Source of the DNA: Halothiobacillus sp.
GTDB lineage: Bacteria > Pseudomonadota > Gammaproteobacteria > Halothiobacillales > Halothiobacillaceae
Direction: 5' to 3'
Assembly: GCA_024636015.1 (NCBI GenBank)
Contig: JAGXHU010000063.1
Span: forward strand, 1 to 35,527
DNA length: 35,527 nt
The notes under the pieces were generated by a model. The model was given only the letters and a program-made list of their open reading frames with translations. It did no database searches and was not told where the DNA came from. Numbering within the stretch: position 1 is the first letter of the stretch; every line of letters starts with the position of its first letter. A program made the position numbers and the translations under genes. Positions 26,032 through 34,180 of this stretch are shown here, one piece after another.

Positions 26032-26742
26032 GTGAACACGGAACCTACATCGCCTGATGATTTGGCACATCTGAGTCCTTTACATTCAGCATCCGCATTA
26101 CGATTGCGCTATCACACCATTGAATTGACGGGCATGGACATTCATGTCCGTACCCTGCGTGACAATCAGCAGTTTTATGATCCGGATGGGGTGGCCGAGC
26201 AACTCGGCATTTCTTCCGCTACCTGGCCCCTGTTCGGTATTATCTGGCCCTCGGGCATGGTGCTGGCGAATCATATGGTCAGCCATGCGATTGGTGGCCT
26301 GCGGATACTGGAAATTGGTTGTGGTATCGGGTTGGCGAGTCTGGTGCTGAATCATCGACATGCCGACATCACCGCGACCGATTATCATCCCGAGGCGGGC
26401 GCCTTCCTGATAGAAAATGTGCGGATCGATGCAGGGGGGATCATTCCCTTTGTGCGTACCGGTTGGGAAGATAGCGCATCCGAACTGGGGCGCTTTGATC
26501 TCATCATCGGCAGCGATTTACTCTACGAACAGGCGCACATCGCACTACTTTCCGACTTCATAAACCGGCATGCCCAGCCTCACTGTGAGGTGATCATCGT
26601 CGACCCCGGTCGGGGTAATCATGCATCCTTCAGCAAACGAATGCTGGCATTGGGCTACAGTCATCGGCAGGAAAAACCGGCTGCGCTGGATGTGCTTGTC
26701 AAACCATTCAAAGGCCAAATTCTGACCTACGACCGTCACTGA
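26032..26742 (+). CDS. Class I SAM-dependent methyltransferase (Methyltransf_16-like)
   Basis: 236 residues. Motif I LRILEIGCGIGLASLVL binds S-adenosylmethionine; the acidic post-I loop is ITATDYHPEA; DLIIGSDLLYEQ (motif IV) matches the Asp-Leu-Leu-Tyr form of the lysine methyltransferase family (METTL21/ETFB-KMT type, PF10294). A protein lysine is thus a likely target, but unproven. The GTG start at 26032 lies 49 bases after rarA; there is no strong ribosome-binding site, and a later start is possible because the first 30 residues are poorly structured. Confidence 0.78.
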   Translation: MNTEPTSPDDLAHLSPLHSASALRLRYHTIELTGMDIHVRTLRDNQQFYDPDGVAEQLGISSATWPLFGIIWPSGMVLANHMVSHAIGGLRILEIGCGIGLASLVLNHRHADITATDYHPEAGAFLIENVRIDAGGIIPFVRTGWEDSASELGRFDLIIGSDLLYEQAHIALLSDFINRHAQPHCEVIIVDPGRGNHASFSKRMLALGYSHRQEKPAALDVLVKPFKGQILTYDRH

Positions 26743-26751
26743 CGCCTTGGT

Positions 26752-28686
26752 CTACTCTGTGTGCGATTGCGCGTTTGGTGCCTGACCGTAAAATCGATAA
26801 ACGCCGCTACCCGAGTCCTTGGCGAGATACATCGCCTGATCGCTGTGCTTGAGCAGACTGTCGACATCGTCGCCGTCCTGCGGGTACACGGCGATCCCGA
26901 TGCTCGCACTGGGCTGCACGATCTGGCCGTGAATCTCGATGGGCTCGGAAAGAACATCAATGATTTTCTGGGCAACAAACGCCGAGTCGTGCGGCGCACT
27001 CAGATTGGCCAGCAGTACGATGAACTCATCCCCCCCCTGTCTGCCTACGGTATCTTCTGCACGCAGTGACGCGCTGAGGCGTTGGGCGACGACTTTCAAC
27101 AATTGATCGCCCGCATCGTGCCCCAGGGTGTCGTTGATTTCCTTGAAGCGGTTCAGATCGATGAACATGACCGCAAATGGCGTTTGGCTACGGCGCACAC
27201 GCGCAATGGTGTTCTGGATTCGATCCTGCACGAGGCGGCGATTGGGCAGATCGGTCAGCGCATCATAATGGGCCAGATGGATGATTTTTGCTTCGGCGGC
27301 CTTGCGCTCGGTAATGTCGTGCATGATGCCGATAAACTTGCACTGACCATGAAGGCTGAACTCGGACACCCGTAACTCGATGGGGAAGACGTCTCCATTG
27401 CCTCTCAGTGCATCAACTTCGCGCACGGTACCAATCACATGACTATCGCCACCTTTCAGGTATCGCTCAATGTAACGGGTATGTTCACCGGCATTTGGCT
27501 CAGGCATCAGCATCGAGATGTTTTTGCCGAGTACATCGGCGCTGGGGTATTGGAATATGCGTTCTGCCGCCGGGTTAAAGAGCTCGATGGTGCCATCGGC
27601 CGCAATACTGATGATACCTTCGTCGGCATTATCGAGCAGCAAGCGCACATGACTCTCACTATCCTTGAGCCGTTCATTGGCTTCGCGCGTTTCTTTTTCG
27701 GAACGGACCAACTGATTGATCAAGGGCGCGAGCAACCAGCGCAGAGCCAGCAGAGCGGCACTGAGCATCAGAATCATCAGCGGAATGAGGTAACGCAATT
27801 GGTGCCAGACGGGTGCATAAAGCTCCCCGCTGTCCATTTTAAGTACCATCCCTAGCCCGAGTGAATCCACGGGGCTATACGCCGCAACGACTTCCTGATC
27901 GCGATAATCACGGGTAATGACAAAACCGGTTTTGCCATTTAGGGCATAACTCATGGGTAGCGGCGCTCCTGCGCCTGAATTGAAATTTATTGTCAGAGTG
28001 TGGCGATAGAGCGTGGTTGGAAAGCATTTCATCTTATTTTGAGTGGCCTTAGCACACAGGGCAAAATCCGATGTCGCACCCCGTCGAGGAAGCGTTGATT
28101 CGAACATATTCGTCAACGCGGGCAAGGGGTTTTCGGTGACGACTTTTCCAATTATTCGGCCATCATCAACAATATTGATTGTTGCCCGCAGATAGTACTT
28201 TCCCTTGTAAATCAGTTGGGTGTTCTGCGCGAAGTGAATAGGCACATCAAGGTCGGGGGCGGTAACGAAATTACCTGCCTGGACGATTTTCTGTCCCTGT
28301 ACGTCATACAGGGCAATGGCGTTCAGGCCCGTAATCAAAAACGACTCTACACCTTGCCTGAGCGCGGTTCGGGCATCTTCATCATCTTTTTTCGTGTTGA
28401 CATCCGATATCTGGCTAATCAGAAATGGACGTGTGGCCACCGTGGCGCTTTTTTCGAAACTTTGCCGAATTTCCGATTGAGCGAGCGTGACATGACTTTG
28501 CAACGAGGCTTGCAGGCTGGTTCGGAGCAGATCTTCCGCATGGTTTTTCATGATGTAAAACACCATGGTGCCCACGATTGCTGCTGAGATTATCAGGATC
28601 AATCCCGCGACGAGGGTAATGCGTTTTTGCTCAATCTTGGAATGAGGCATAAGGATATTAATGTTCTTGCTACTCTGATCTCGCAT
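26752..28686 (-). CDS. Membrane PAS-GGDEF diguanylate cyclase with a periplasmic sensor
   Basis: 644 residues (start uncertain; the ATG 12 codons in, at 28650, is as likely). TM1 at about 24-46, a large periplasmic Cache-like sensor, TM2 at about 300-320, a short coiled coil, a PAS domain (LLLDNADEGIISIAADGTI... with PAC SLHGQCKFIGIMHDITERK), then GGDEF. The active-site GGDEF is intact at 551-555, and the inhibitory I-site RAED lies exactly five residues before it. It should make cyclic-di-GMP and be product-inhibited. There is no EAL domain. It converges with the methyltransferase gene, the stops being about ten bases apart. Confidence 0.92.
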   Translation of the reverse strand: MRDQSSKNINILMPHSKIEQKRITLVAGLILIISAAIVGTMVFYIMKNHAEDLLRTSLQASLQSHVTLAQSEIRQSFEKSATVATRPFLISQISDVNTKKDDEDARTALRQGVESFLITGLNAIALYDVQGQKIVQAGNFVTAPDLDVPIHFAQNTQLIYKGKYYLRATINIVDDGRIIGKVVTENPLPALTNMFESTLPRRGATSDFALCAKATQNKMKCFPTTLYRHTLTINFNSGAGAPLPMSYALNGKTGFVITRDYRDQEVVAAYSPVDSLGLGMVLKMDSGELYAPVWHQLRYLIPLMILMLSAALLALRWLLAPLINQLVRSEKETREANERLKDSESHVRLLLDNADEGIISIAADGTIELFNPAAERIFQYPSADVLGKNISMLMPEPNAGEHTRYIERYLKGGDSHVIGTVREVDALRGNGDVFPIELRVSEFSLHGQCKFIGIMHDITERKAAEAKIIHLAHYDALTDLPNRRLVQDRIQNTIARVRRSQTPFAVMFIDLNRFKEINDTLGHDAGDQLLKVVAQRLSASLRAEDTVGRQGGDEFIVLLANLSAPHDSAFVAQKIIDVLSEPIEIHGQIVQPSASIGIAVYPQDGDDVDSLLKHSDQAMYLAKDSGSGVYRFYGQAPNAQSHTE

Positions 28687-28844
28687 TATGCCATGGCGAG
28701 ATGCTGGGTCTTTACTCGTATTTTCCTTTATCTGTTTAACTATTCAGAGAAAGTAGGCGTGCGGTTGGTAAATCGTGCCGCGTGTCTTTTCGACACGCAA
28801 TTCGACTACACTGCCCCTACGCCAACTATTGAAGGGGTAACGGC

Positions 28845-29519
28845 ATGAAACGGATCTTATTCGCCTGGCCAATCCTGCTTTTGGCCCTTTTTACCGGTGC
28901 GCATGCGGCTGGCAAGCCACCAACCGATGACCTCGCCGTCAAGATCACCCGGGATATTCCGTCCATCACCGTGATGGATCATGGGCACAAGGTTGTGATT
29001 GAACGGAATCAGAACCCGGACAACACGATCGTCCCGGAATATGCCAAAACCAGTCGCGAATGTCCGCCGTTCTGCGTGCAGCCCATTCAGTTGCTGCCCG
29101 GTGTGCATACCATCGGTGAGATCGAGTTGATCCAGATGCTCAAGCGTCATGCCGAAGGTGATAACTCGATCATGCTCATCGATTCACGTACACCGGACTG
29201 GTATTTGAAGGGCACGATCCCGAGTTCGGTGAACATTCCCTGGACCATGCTGTACCGGGGTACCGACAACTTCGACCCCTTCATCGTCGAAAACCTGCTT
29301 ACCGAAAAGTTCGATGCCAAGGTCAAGGATGGGATCTGGGATTTCCGTGGCGCCAAAAAACTCATTCTTTTCTGCAATGGGCCGTGGTGTGGTCAGTCCG
29401 CGACCAATATCAAAGAATTGGTGAGCATGGGTTATCCGGCGGACAAGCTCTATTGGTATCGCGGTGGCATGCAATCCTGGCACAGCCTGGGGCTGACGAC
29501 CATCAAACCCAACGAATGA
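28845..29519 (+). CDS. Periplasmic rhodanese-domain protein
   Basis: 224 residues with a signal peptide (about 1-21, ending AHA-A). The rhodanese domain (about 95-220) has IMLIDSRTPDWYLKGTIPSS, the usual D-x-R-x-x-x-[EDY]-x-x-x-G-x-I-x-x-[AS] entry, and an active loop FCNGPWCGQSATN with the catalytic Cys and a second Cys four residues on. The region before it has CPPFC, another Cys pair. Rhodaneses move sulfane sulfur; a periplasmic one fits a sulfur-oxidising lifestyle but could also serve redox stress. The ATG follows GAAGGGG by about seven bases. Confidence 0.85.
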   Translation: MKRILFAWPILLLALFTGAHAAGKPPTDDLAVKITRDIPSITVMDHGHKVVIERNQNPDNTIVPEYAKTSRECPPFCVQPIQLLPGVHTIGEIELIQMLKRHAEGDNSIMLIDSRTPDWYLKGTIPSSVNIPWTMLYRGTDNFDPFIVENLLTEKFDAKVKDGIWDFRGAKKLILFCNGPWCGQSATNIKELVSMGYPADKLYWYRGGMQSWHSLGLTTIKPNE

Positions 29520-29538
29520 ACGCCCCCCAGTTCATTAA

Positions 29539-29587
29539 CGCTGGGTATCTTTTGATCTAAATTGATTGGCTCAAGTGATACCCAGCG
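29539..29587. repeat. Inverted repeat after the rhodanese gene
   Basis: Perfect arms CGCTGGGTATC (29539-29549) and GATACCCAGCG (29577-29587) around a 27-base spacer, 19 bases after the rhodanese stop. There is no T run, so it could be an RNA stem-loop that protects the 3' end, or an operator. Confidence 0.6.
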
Positions 29588-29746
29588 GCGAGCCGTACCG
29601 TGCTTTCTGCGCCAGAAAACGTCGTTTGGGATATCTAAAGGCTCTTGGAGCGCGACAACAGATGTCGAACGGGCTCGTCGAGCGCCTTCCGAAGGTGAAT
29701 GGGTTAAGGATTCTAATCCCGCAAAAGAAGTTAATTGACTAATTAT

Positions 29747-29778
29747 TACCTAACCTTCATGTTGCGCCCATCTATTGG
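29747..29778 (+). promoter_or_regulatory. Upstream element shared with the PepSY gene (copy A)
   Basis: TACCTAACCTTCATGTT followed by GCGCCCATCTATTGG. About 24 of 32 positions match the element at 33044-33075, ahead of the PepSY gene. It could be the binding site of a response regulator that controls both loci. It lies about 150 bases before the small-protein start. Confidence 0.4.
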
Positions 29779-29926
29779 TTACATTCTTTGGGTAAAGTAG
29801 GGTGGTCGAAAGTGAGTTTGAAGTACGTGGGGCTGTTGAACCTGAACCGGGTTCGCATCGATCAAGCATCGAAGCCCATTTGGTCTGGTTGTGGTTCCAC
29901 GTTAAAACATATTTTGGGGGTTCTAT

Positions 29927-30259
29927 ATGCGCCGCACACTGTTATTAACCACGCTGGCTGTTATGGCTTTTTCCAGCACCGCTGCGCAAGCTGATGGATT
30001 GAATTTGTCCGATCTGCTTGAGGGATTTGAGCATGGCGGAATCATCGTTCGGACGGCGCCGCCGGTGTATGTCGTCGTGCCTTCCCCACGGGGGCGCGAC
30101 GATCGACCCTATGGATATTCGGATCATCACCGAGATGATCGGGCTGACTGGCGGGCCAGAGAAGATCATCGCCAATGGCGGGAACAGCACGATCGCCGTT
30201 ACGCGTATCGGAACGAGTACCGCCGGGGCGATAACTATCGCGAGGGTGGGGATGATTGA
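29927..30259 (+). CDS. Small secreted protein with APPVYVVVP motif and Arg/Asp/His/Tyr-rich tail
   Basis: 110 residues, family unknown. A clear signal peptide (about 1-22, ending AQA-DG) precedes a short segment, the motif APPVYVVVP (44-52), and then a very charged, low-complexity tail rich in Arg, Asp, His and Tyr (about 55-110). It resembles the product of 33598-33915: both start their mature part with AD-[GE]-[LI]-N, then LL and GG, then APP(P)VYV[VI]VP and a polar tail. GGGGG about seven bases before the ATG gives a start. It might bind metal or a polyanion in the periplasm; this is a guess from composition. Confidence 0.7.
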   Translation: MRRTLLLTTLAVMAFSSTAAQADGLNLSDLLEGFEHGGIIVRTAPPVYVVVPSPRGRDDRPYGYSDHHRDDRADWRAREDHRQWREQHDRRYAYRNEYRRGDNYREGGDD

Positions 30260-30260
30260 T

Positions 30261-30286
30261 CCGTTCAGGTATCTCGTCCTGAACGG
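30261..30286. terminator. Hairpin between convergent genes
   Basis: Perfect nine-pair stem CCGTTCAGG / CCTGAACGG with an eight-base loop, right after the small-protein stop. No T run follows, so its efficiency as a terminator is uncertain. Confidence 0.5.
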
Positions 30287-30331
30287 CGTCCATCAAAAGG
30301 AGACTGCCTCCGCGTTTTCTTAAGGCAGCGG

Positions 30332-31120
30332 TTATTCGTTTCCCTGCCATAGATAGGCATCCATGGAGAGTCCGCCATAAGCCAAACTGGGATGAAAACC
30401 CAGCGGGGTATCTTCACCGGCGGCACCCAGGGCAACGAAGAGCGGCAGGAAGTGTTCTTCCGTGGGATGCGCTTCAGCACCATAAGGCGCAGCGCGATAG
30501 GCGAGCAGGGCGGGGACATTCCGGCTGGATAGCTGTTCGGTAACCCAGTCATTGAATGCCTGCGCTTTCGGTACGATGGGGGCACCACTTGACCAATCCA
30601 GCCAGCCAAAATTATGAGTGATCGATCCGGTCGCGATAATCAGCACACCTTCCCAACGTAGCGCAGTCAGCGCCTTCCCCATCGCCAGATGATTTGCCGG
30701 GCTGCCGTTTTTGATTAACGACAGCTGGGTTACCGGGATGTCCGCCTGCGGATACAGGGCAGTGAGCGGAACCCATGCCCCATGGTCCAGTCCTCGATTG
30801 GGGTCGAGCACGGCCGTGATTCCCGCCTCTTCGAGCAATGCCACTGCCTGTCGCGCCAGTGCCGGCGCGCCGGGCGCGGGGTAGGTCATGGCATGAAGCG
30901 ACGGGGCGAATCCGCTGAAATCATGAATGGTCGCCGGTGCCTCTGCGAGACTGGCTGTGGGAATGCGTTCTTCCCAGTGTGCCGAGATCATGAGAATGGC
31001 CGCCGGTTTTGGACAGCGGCGGCCGATTTCCGCCCATTGAGCTACGGCATCATGGGCATGCAATAGCGCATCGGGCGCGCCGTGGGAAATGAACACCACG
31101 GGCATGCGTTGTGTTGACAT
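30332..31120 (-). CDS. DODA-type (class III) extradiol ring-opening dioxygenase family protein
   Basis: 262 residues. The family motifs FISHGAPD (H13), ISAHWE (H48), LDHGAWVPL (H113) and the late HPTEEHFLPL are all present; the His residues hold a divalent metal. The family includes plant DOPA dioxygenase and E. coli YgiD (4,5-DOPA dioxygenase), so a catechol-type substrate is plausible but unknown here. Its start is eight bases from the stop of the YceI gene on the same strand, so the two form an operon. Confidence 0.88.
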   Translation of the reverse strand: MSTQRMPVVFISHGAPDALLHAHDAVAQWAEIGRRCPKPAAILMISAHWEERIPTASLAEAPATIHDFSGFAPSLHAMTYPAPGAPALARQAVALLEEAGITAVLDPNRGLDHGAWVPLTALYPQADIPVTQLSLIKNGSPANHLAMGKALTALRWEGVLIIATGSITHNFGWLDWSSGAPIVPKAQAFNDWVTEQLSSRNVPALLAYRAAPYGAEAHPTEEHFLPLFVALGAAGEDTPLGFHPSLAYGGLSMDAYLWQGNE

Positions 31121-31128
31121 CGTCGACC

Positions 31129-31719
31129 TTACTTTTTCAGCGCTTCGACGGGCAGATTGATGGTGACCTCGTCGGAGACGCCGGGCGCGTATTTGGCCAT
31201 GTCGAACTCAGAACGCTTGATCCGCGTATGTGCATTGGCACCAACCTCTTCCTTCTTCTCGATGGGGTTCTGCATGACCTGGAATGAGGTGACCGTTAGG
31301 GTTACCGGCTTGGTAATGCCCTTGATCGTCAGGTTGCCGTATACCTTGACCGGTTTTTTGCCTTCAAACTTCACGCGGGTCGATTTGAACGTGATGGTCG
31401 GATACTGCGCTGAATCGAAGAAATCCTTGTCCTGCAGGTATTTGTCCAGCAGGGGTACGCCCGTATTCACGGATTTCGGATCGATGGTGATATCCACGGA
31501 ACCGGTTTTGGCCACGGGATCGTAAATGATCGTGCCGCTGGTCTTGTTGAAGCTGTGTACCTGATTGGAAAAGCCGAAATGGTTGTATTCGAAGCGGGGT
31601 TGCGTATGCGTATCGTCGATCACATAGGTCGAAGGGGCGGCAAAGGCGCAGGTGGAGGCTGAGGCCAGAAAGAGGGCCAGAACACTCGCCTGGGTGCGAA
31701 CAAGAGCGATATTTTTCAT
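31129..31719 (-). CDS. YceI-family periplasmic lipid-binding protein
   Basis: 196 residues with a signal peptide (about 1-27, ending AFA-AP). YVIDDTHTQPRFEYNHFGFSN opens the lipocalin-like YceI barrel, SGTIIYDPVAKTGSVDITID and LTIKGITKPVTLTVTSF follow, and the closing strand is MAKYAPGVSDEVTINLPVEA. YceI proteins bind polyprenoid or other long-chain lipids and are often induced by stress or high pH. A GGAGAA lies seven bases before the ATG. A truncated second yceI follows upstream on the same strand. Confidence 0.93.
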   Translation of the reverse strand: MKNIALVRTQASVLALFLASASTCAFAAPSTYVIDDTHTQPRFEYNHFGFSNQVHSFNKTSGTIIYDPVAKTGSVDITIDPKSVNTGVPLLDKYLQDKDFFDSAQYPTITFKSTRVKFEGKKPVKVYGNLTIKGITKPVTLTVTSFQVMQNPIEKKEEVGANAHTRIKRSEFDMAKYAPGVSDEVTINLPVEALKK

Positions 31720-31751
31720 GAGGGTTCTCCTTTGAAAATCATGACAACGAA

Positions 31752-31961
31752 CTACTTTTGACGGGTTGCAGTGCCTGCAACGAGTCGGAACTTGATTTGT
31801 ACGTCATTGGCGACAGTGCCGAAATCGGCCCACATGCCTTCACCCACACCATAGTCGGCACGTTTGAGTGTGACGCTCCCTTCGAATACACCGCGGTTTC
31901 CTTCAGGATGGAAGCGGGCGGTGGCTTCAACCGGGTGTGTTTTCCCTTTGAGGGTCATAAG
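31752..31961 (-). pseudogene. 3' remnant of a second yceI gene
   Basis: The minus-strand frame ending at 31752 encodes LTLKGKTHPVEATARFHPEG, then RADYGVGEGMWADFGTVAND and VQIKFRLVAG, which is the carboxy-terminal half of a YceI barrel. Upstream of about 31961 the translation turns into unrelated residues and runs into the LysR promoter region, so the signal peptide and first half are missing. An internal ATG at 31958 exists, but half a barrel should not fold. It is distinct from the intact neighbour, so it is a truncated paralogue and not a fresh duplicate. Confidence 0.78.
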
Positions 31962-32047
31962 GCACTTTACCCAGTAAAATACTTGGGAAATAGACTCTAA
32001 TTTGGTAATGATTATTGCTGAATTAGCAACAGTCAAACGAGGTGCCT

Positions 32048-32935
32048 GTGGATCGACTGGACAGCATGCGGATTTTTATACGGGTTGTTGAGTTGGGAAG
32101 CTTTGCGGCAGCAGCCCAGCAGATGAATGTAGCGCCCTCGGTTGTTACCCGGCAGCTTGCTGCCCTTGAACAGCATCTGGGCATCAAACTGCTGGCCCGC
32201 AGTACGCGGCGCTTGAGTCTGACCTCGGCGGGTGCGGCTTATCTGGAAAAATGCCGTGAAATTCTGCGGCTGGTCGAATTTGCCGAAGCCGATGTGCTGG
32301 ACGATCGCCAGTCGCCGCGTGGCCATATCCGCATCACCTTGCCGGTTTCTTTCGGGGTTCATCAATTGATGCCCCTCTTTGGCGCATTCCTGAAGGCACA
32401 TCCCGAGACATCCCTGGAGCTGGAGTTCAGTGACCAGCGCGTCAATCTGATCGAGGGTGGCTTTGATCTGGCCATCCGTATTTCCGATCGATTGAAACCC
32501 GGCGATGTGGCGCGGAAAATTGGTAAAAGTCGCTCGGTCATCGTCGCGGCACCGAGCTACCTGGCGCAGAACGGTCGCCCGCAGCACCCGCAGGATCTGC
32601 TCAAGCACGAATGCTTCGGCTACTTGCTCGCATCCCGATCCAGCTGGGCATTTGTGGTAGATGGCGTACTGCAATGGTTTCCCATCCATGGTCGCTTGCA
32701 GGCAACCAGCGGTGATGCCTTGCTCACGGCGGCCATTGCAGGCCTGGGCATCACCAGCGCCCCCTGTTTCATGGCAGATCAGGCCATACGCGCCGGAAAG
32801 CTTGAGGTCTTGTTATCCGAATTTGATTCGGCGGAGCTGGGTATCTATGCGATTTATCCCAGTAATCGCTACATTCCGCATCGGGTTGATGTGCTGGTGG
32901 ATTACCTGGCGCAACAGATTCTGCATGAAGATTAA
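32048..32935 (+). CDS. LysR-family transcriptional regulator
   Basis: 295 residues. The GTG at 32048 gives the classic opening MDRLDSMRIFIRVVELGSF and has GAGG six bases upstream; an in-frame GTG two codons earlier is less likely. The winged helix-turn-helix (about 1-60) has FAAAAQQMNVAPSVVTRQLA, and the effector domain (about 90-290) follows. It belongs to the CrgA/DsdC-like subgroup with short RSTRRLSLT linkers. It is divergent from the yceI remnant, and so from the yceI-dioxygenase operon beyond it, which it may control. Confidence 0.92.
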   Translation: MDRLDSMRIFIRVVELGSFAAAAQQMNVAPSVVTRQLAALEQHLGIKLLARSTRRLSLTSAGAAYLEKCREILRLVEFAEADVLDDRQSPRGHIRITLPVSFGVHQLMPLFGAFLKAHPETSLELEFSDQRVNLIEGGFDLAIRISDRLKPGDVARKIGKSRSVIVAAPSYLAQNGRPQHPQDLLKHECFGYLLASRSSWAFVVDGVLQWFPIHGRLQATSGDALLTAAIAGLGITSAPCFMADQAIRAGKLEVLLSEFDSAELGIYAIYPSNRYIPHRVDVLVDYLAQQILHED

Positions 32936-33043
32936 CGCGGGCTGGCGACACGCAAGTGCGGGGTGCGTCTTGGGTGCGGCCACTAATCAATGGGGGCATA
33001 TCCGGCCCACTGCGCCCCGTGCGGACGATCGTCGAGCAAAGAT

Positions 33044-33075
33044 TACCCCATCTTCATGTTCCGGCCACCTTGTGG
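33044..33075 (+). promoter_or_regulatory. Upstream element shared with the small secreted gene (copy B)
   Basis: TACCCCATCTTCATGTT followed by CCGGCCACCTTGTGG, 76 bases before the PepSY start. It matches the element at 29747-29778 at about 24 of 32 positions, including the central CTTCATGTT. Confidence 0.4.
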
Positions 33076-33151
33076 ATATGCACCGGTTGTTATGGTGATC
33101 CTGCATCAACGACATCGTTGATCATCCTTTGAAACCAATGAGGTAGTCATC

Positions 33152-33466
33152 ATGAAATCACGTTATATCATTGCAACCATCACCGGCGTCAGCCTTTCCC
33201 TGATGGGCATTGTCGGCGCGCAAGCCTATAGCGGCGAAACGCTCGCCAAGCATGCCAAGGTCAGCATGGCCGAAGCCCAGGGTCTCGCCCTGAAAGCGCA
33301 CCCAGGAACAATCACCGATCAGGAACTGGAAAAAGAGGGCGGCGGCAGCGGACTGCGGTATTCTTTCGATATCAAAGGCACCGACAAGGTAGTCTATGAA
33401 ATCGGCGTTGATGCCCAGACGGGCGCCGTCCTTGAAAACGACAAGGAAAGCGCGAATCCCGATTAA
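33152..33466 (+). CDS. Secreted PepSY-domain protein
   Basis: 104 residues: signal peptide (about 1-25, ending AQA), then one PepSY domain. VSMAEAQGLALKAHPGTITD is the helix, LRYSFDIKG and KVVYEIGVDAQTGAVLENDK are the strands, ending in the usual VD-x-x-TG-x-V-L. PepSY domains inhibit proteases or bind envelope proteins. Genes like this are often controlled by an adjacent two-component system, which is not present here. GAGG lies about ten bases before the ATG. Confidence 0.88.
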   Translation: MKSRYIIATITGVSLSLMGIVGAQAYSGETLAKHAKVSMAEAQGLALKAHPGTITDQELEKEGGGSGLRYSFDIKGTDKVVYEIGVDAQTGAVLENDKESANPD

Positions 33467-33493
33467 CCTTCGGGCCGTGTCCTAAGCGAAAAC

Positions 33494-33535
33494 GATCCGG
33501 GCCGACAGAAACTCTGTTGCGCCCGGATTGTCTTA
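33494..33535 (+). terminator. Terminator after the PepSY gene
   Basis: Eight-pair stem ATCCGGGC / GCCCGGAT (33495-33502 and 33521-33528) followed by TGTCTT. It separates the PepSY gene from the small secreted gene. Confidence 0.65.
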
Positions 33536-33597
33536 TGGACAGTCCGAAGATTTGTCTCGTTGGGGGAGTCGTAACTTCACGGAAAGGAGAACAAACA

Positions 33598-33915
33598 TTG
33601 CGCCGCATGAATTTTTCTACGATGTTTTCAACACTGGTCATTCTGCTCGCCCCGCTGGTGACGTCCTCCGCCCTGGCCCACGCCGACGAAATCAACTGGA
33701 ACCTGCTCTATGGTGGCCCGGCCAATCTTGGCGGCGCGCTGAGCCTAAACGCACCACCGCCGGTTTATGTCATTGTGCCCGCCCAGCCCGATACACCCAA
33801 TGTGGGGAGCCCGCCCCGTCACCATCGAGTATATCGGCACCATATTCATTGGCAGGTCCGCGATGCGCACCACCATTGGCGCCCCCGACACTATGGCGCC
33901 TATCCGAATCAGTAA
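33598..33915 (+). CDS. Small secreted protein with PPPVYVIVP motif (paralogue of the 29927 gene)
   Basis: 105 residues. The start is taken as TTG at 33598 because AAAGGAG lies eight bases before it, while the ATG three codons later is too far. It yields a normal signal peptide (about 1-28, ending AHA-D). The mature part begins ADEINWNLL, holds NAPPPVYVIVP (51-61) and ends in a His/Arg/Tyr/Trp-rich tail with HRVYRHHIHW. The shared motif and layout with the 29927 product suggest paralogues that diverged in their tails. His-rich tails suggest metal binding; unproven. Confidence 0.72.
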   Translation: MRRMNFSTMFSTLVILLAPLVTSSALAHADEINWNLLYGGPANLGGALSLNAPPPVYVIVPAQPDTPNVGSPPRHHRVYRHHIHWQVRDAHHHWRPRHYGAYPNQ

Positions 33916-33933
33916 CGTCGTGGTGATGCCGAT

Positions 33934-33990
33934 GTATTTCGTCTTCCGTCGGTTGGTCATTGCCTAAGTATTTCGTCTTCCGTCGGTTGG
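33934..33990. repeat. 34-base direct repeat
   Basis: The 23-base block starting GTATTTCGTCTTCCG (33934-33956) recurs identically at 33968-33990, separated by TCATTGCCTAA. The unit leads into the palindromic repeat, and the CATTGCCTAAGT piece is also found at 34961 and 35382. Confidence 0.8.
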
Positions 33991-34107
33991 GGTAAGCCTG
34001 CGCACCCCAACATCAACAGATAATCCGTGCGTTAAAGTGTTGGGCTGCTCTGCGTTTAGCCCAACCTACGGGCTGGCGTTAGCCCGCTTTGCTTACCCCA
34101 ACCTACG
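33958..34107. repeat. Palindromic dispersed repeat, copy 2
   Basis: Starts CATTGCCTAAGT, then CGGTTGGGGTAAGCC, inner CACCCCAACA and TGTTGGGCTGC, and ends CTTACCCCAACCTACG (34092-34107). The first 120 bases align with 34961-35075. It lies between the small secreted gene and the pentapeptide gene. Confidence 0.75.
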
Positions 34108-34180
34108 AGTTGTGATCACCCCGTAGCGTGGACGGAATCCATTTGATCGATGCGGCAGCATCCAGCACGAGAACCCGCCA

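Larger units (their letters stand above)
29520..29926. other. 407-base gene-free region between rhodanese and small secreted protein
   Basis: Holds an 11-base inverted repeat near its start (29539-29587), a conserved upstream element (29747-29778) and AT-rich sequence before the small-protein gene. A short open frame at 29788-29994 lacks protein character and overlaps the real gene out of frame. Confidence 0.4.

Noticed and set aside
29788..29994. 68-codon open frame before the small secreted gene
   Set aside because: It overlaps the real gene in another frame, starts with GTG without a ribosome-binding site and has no protein-like features.
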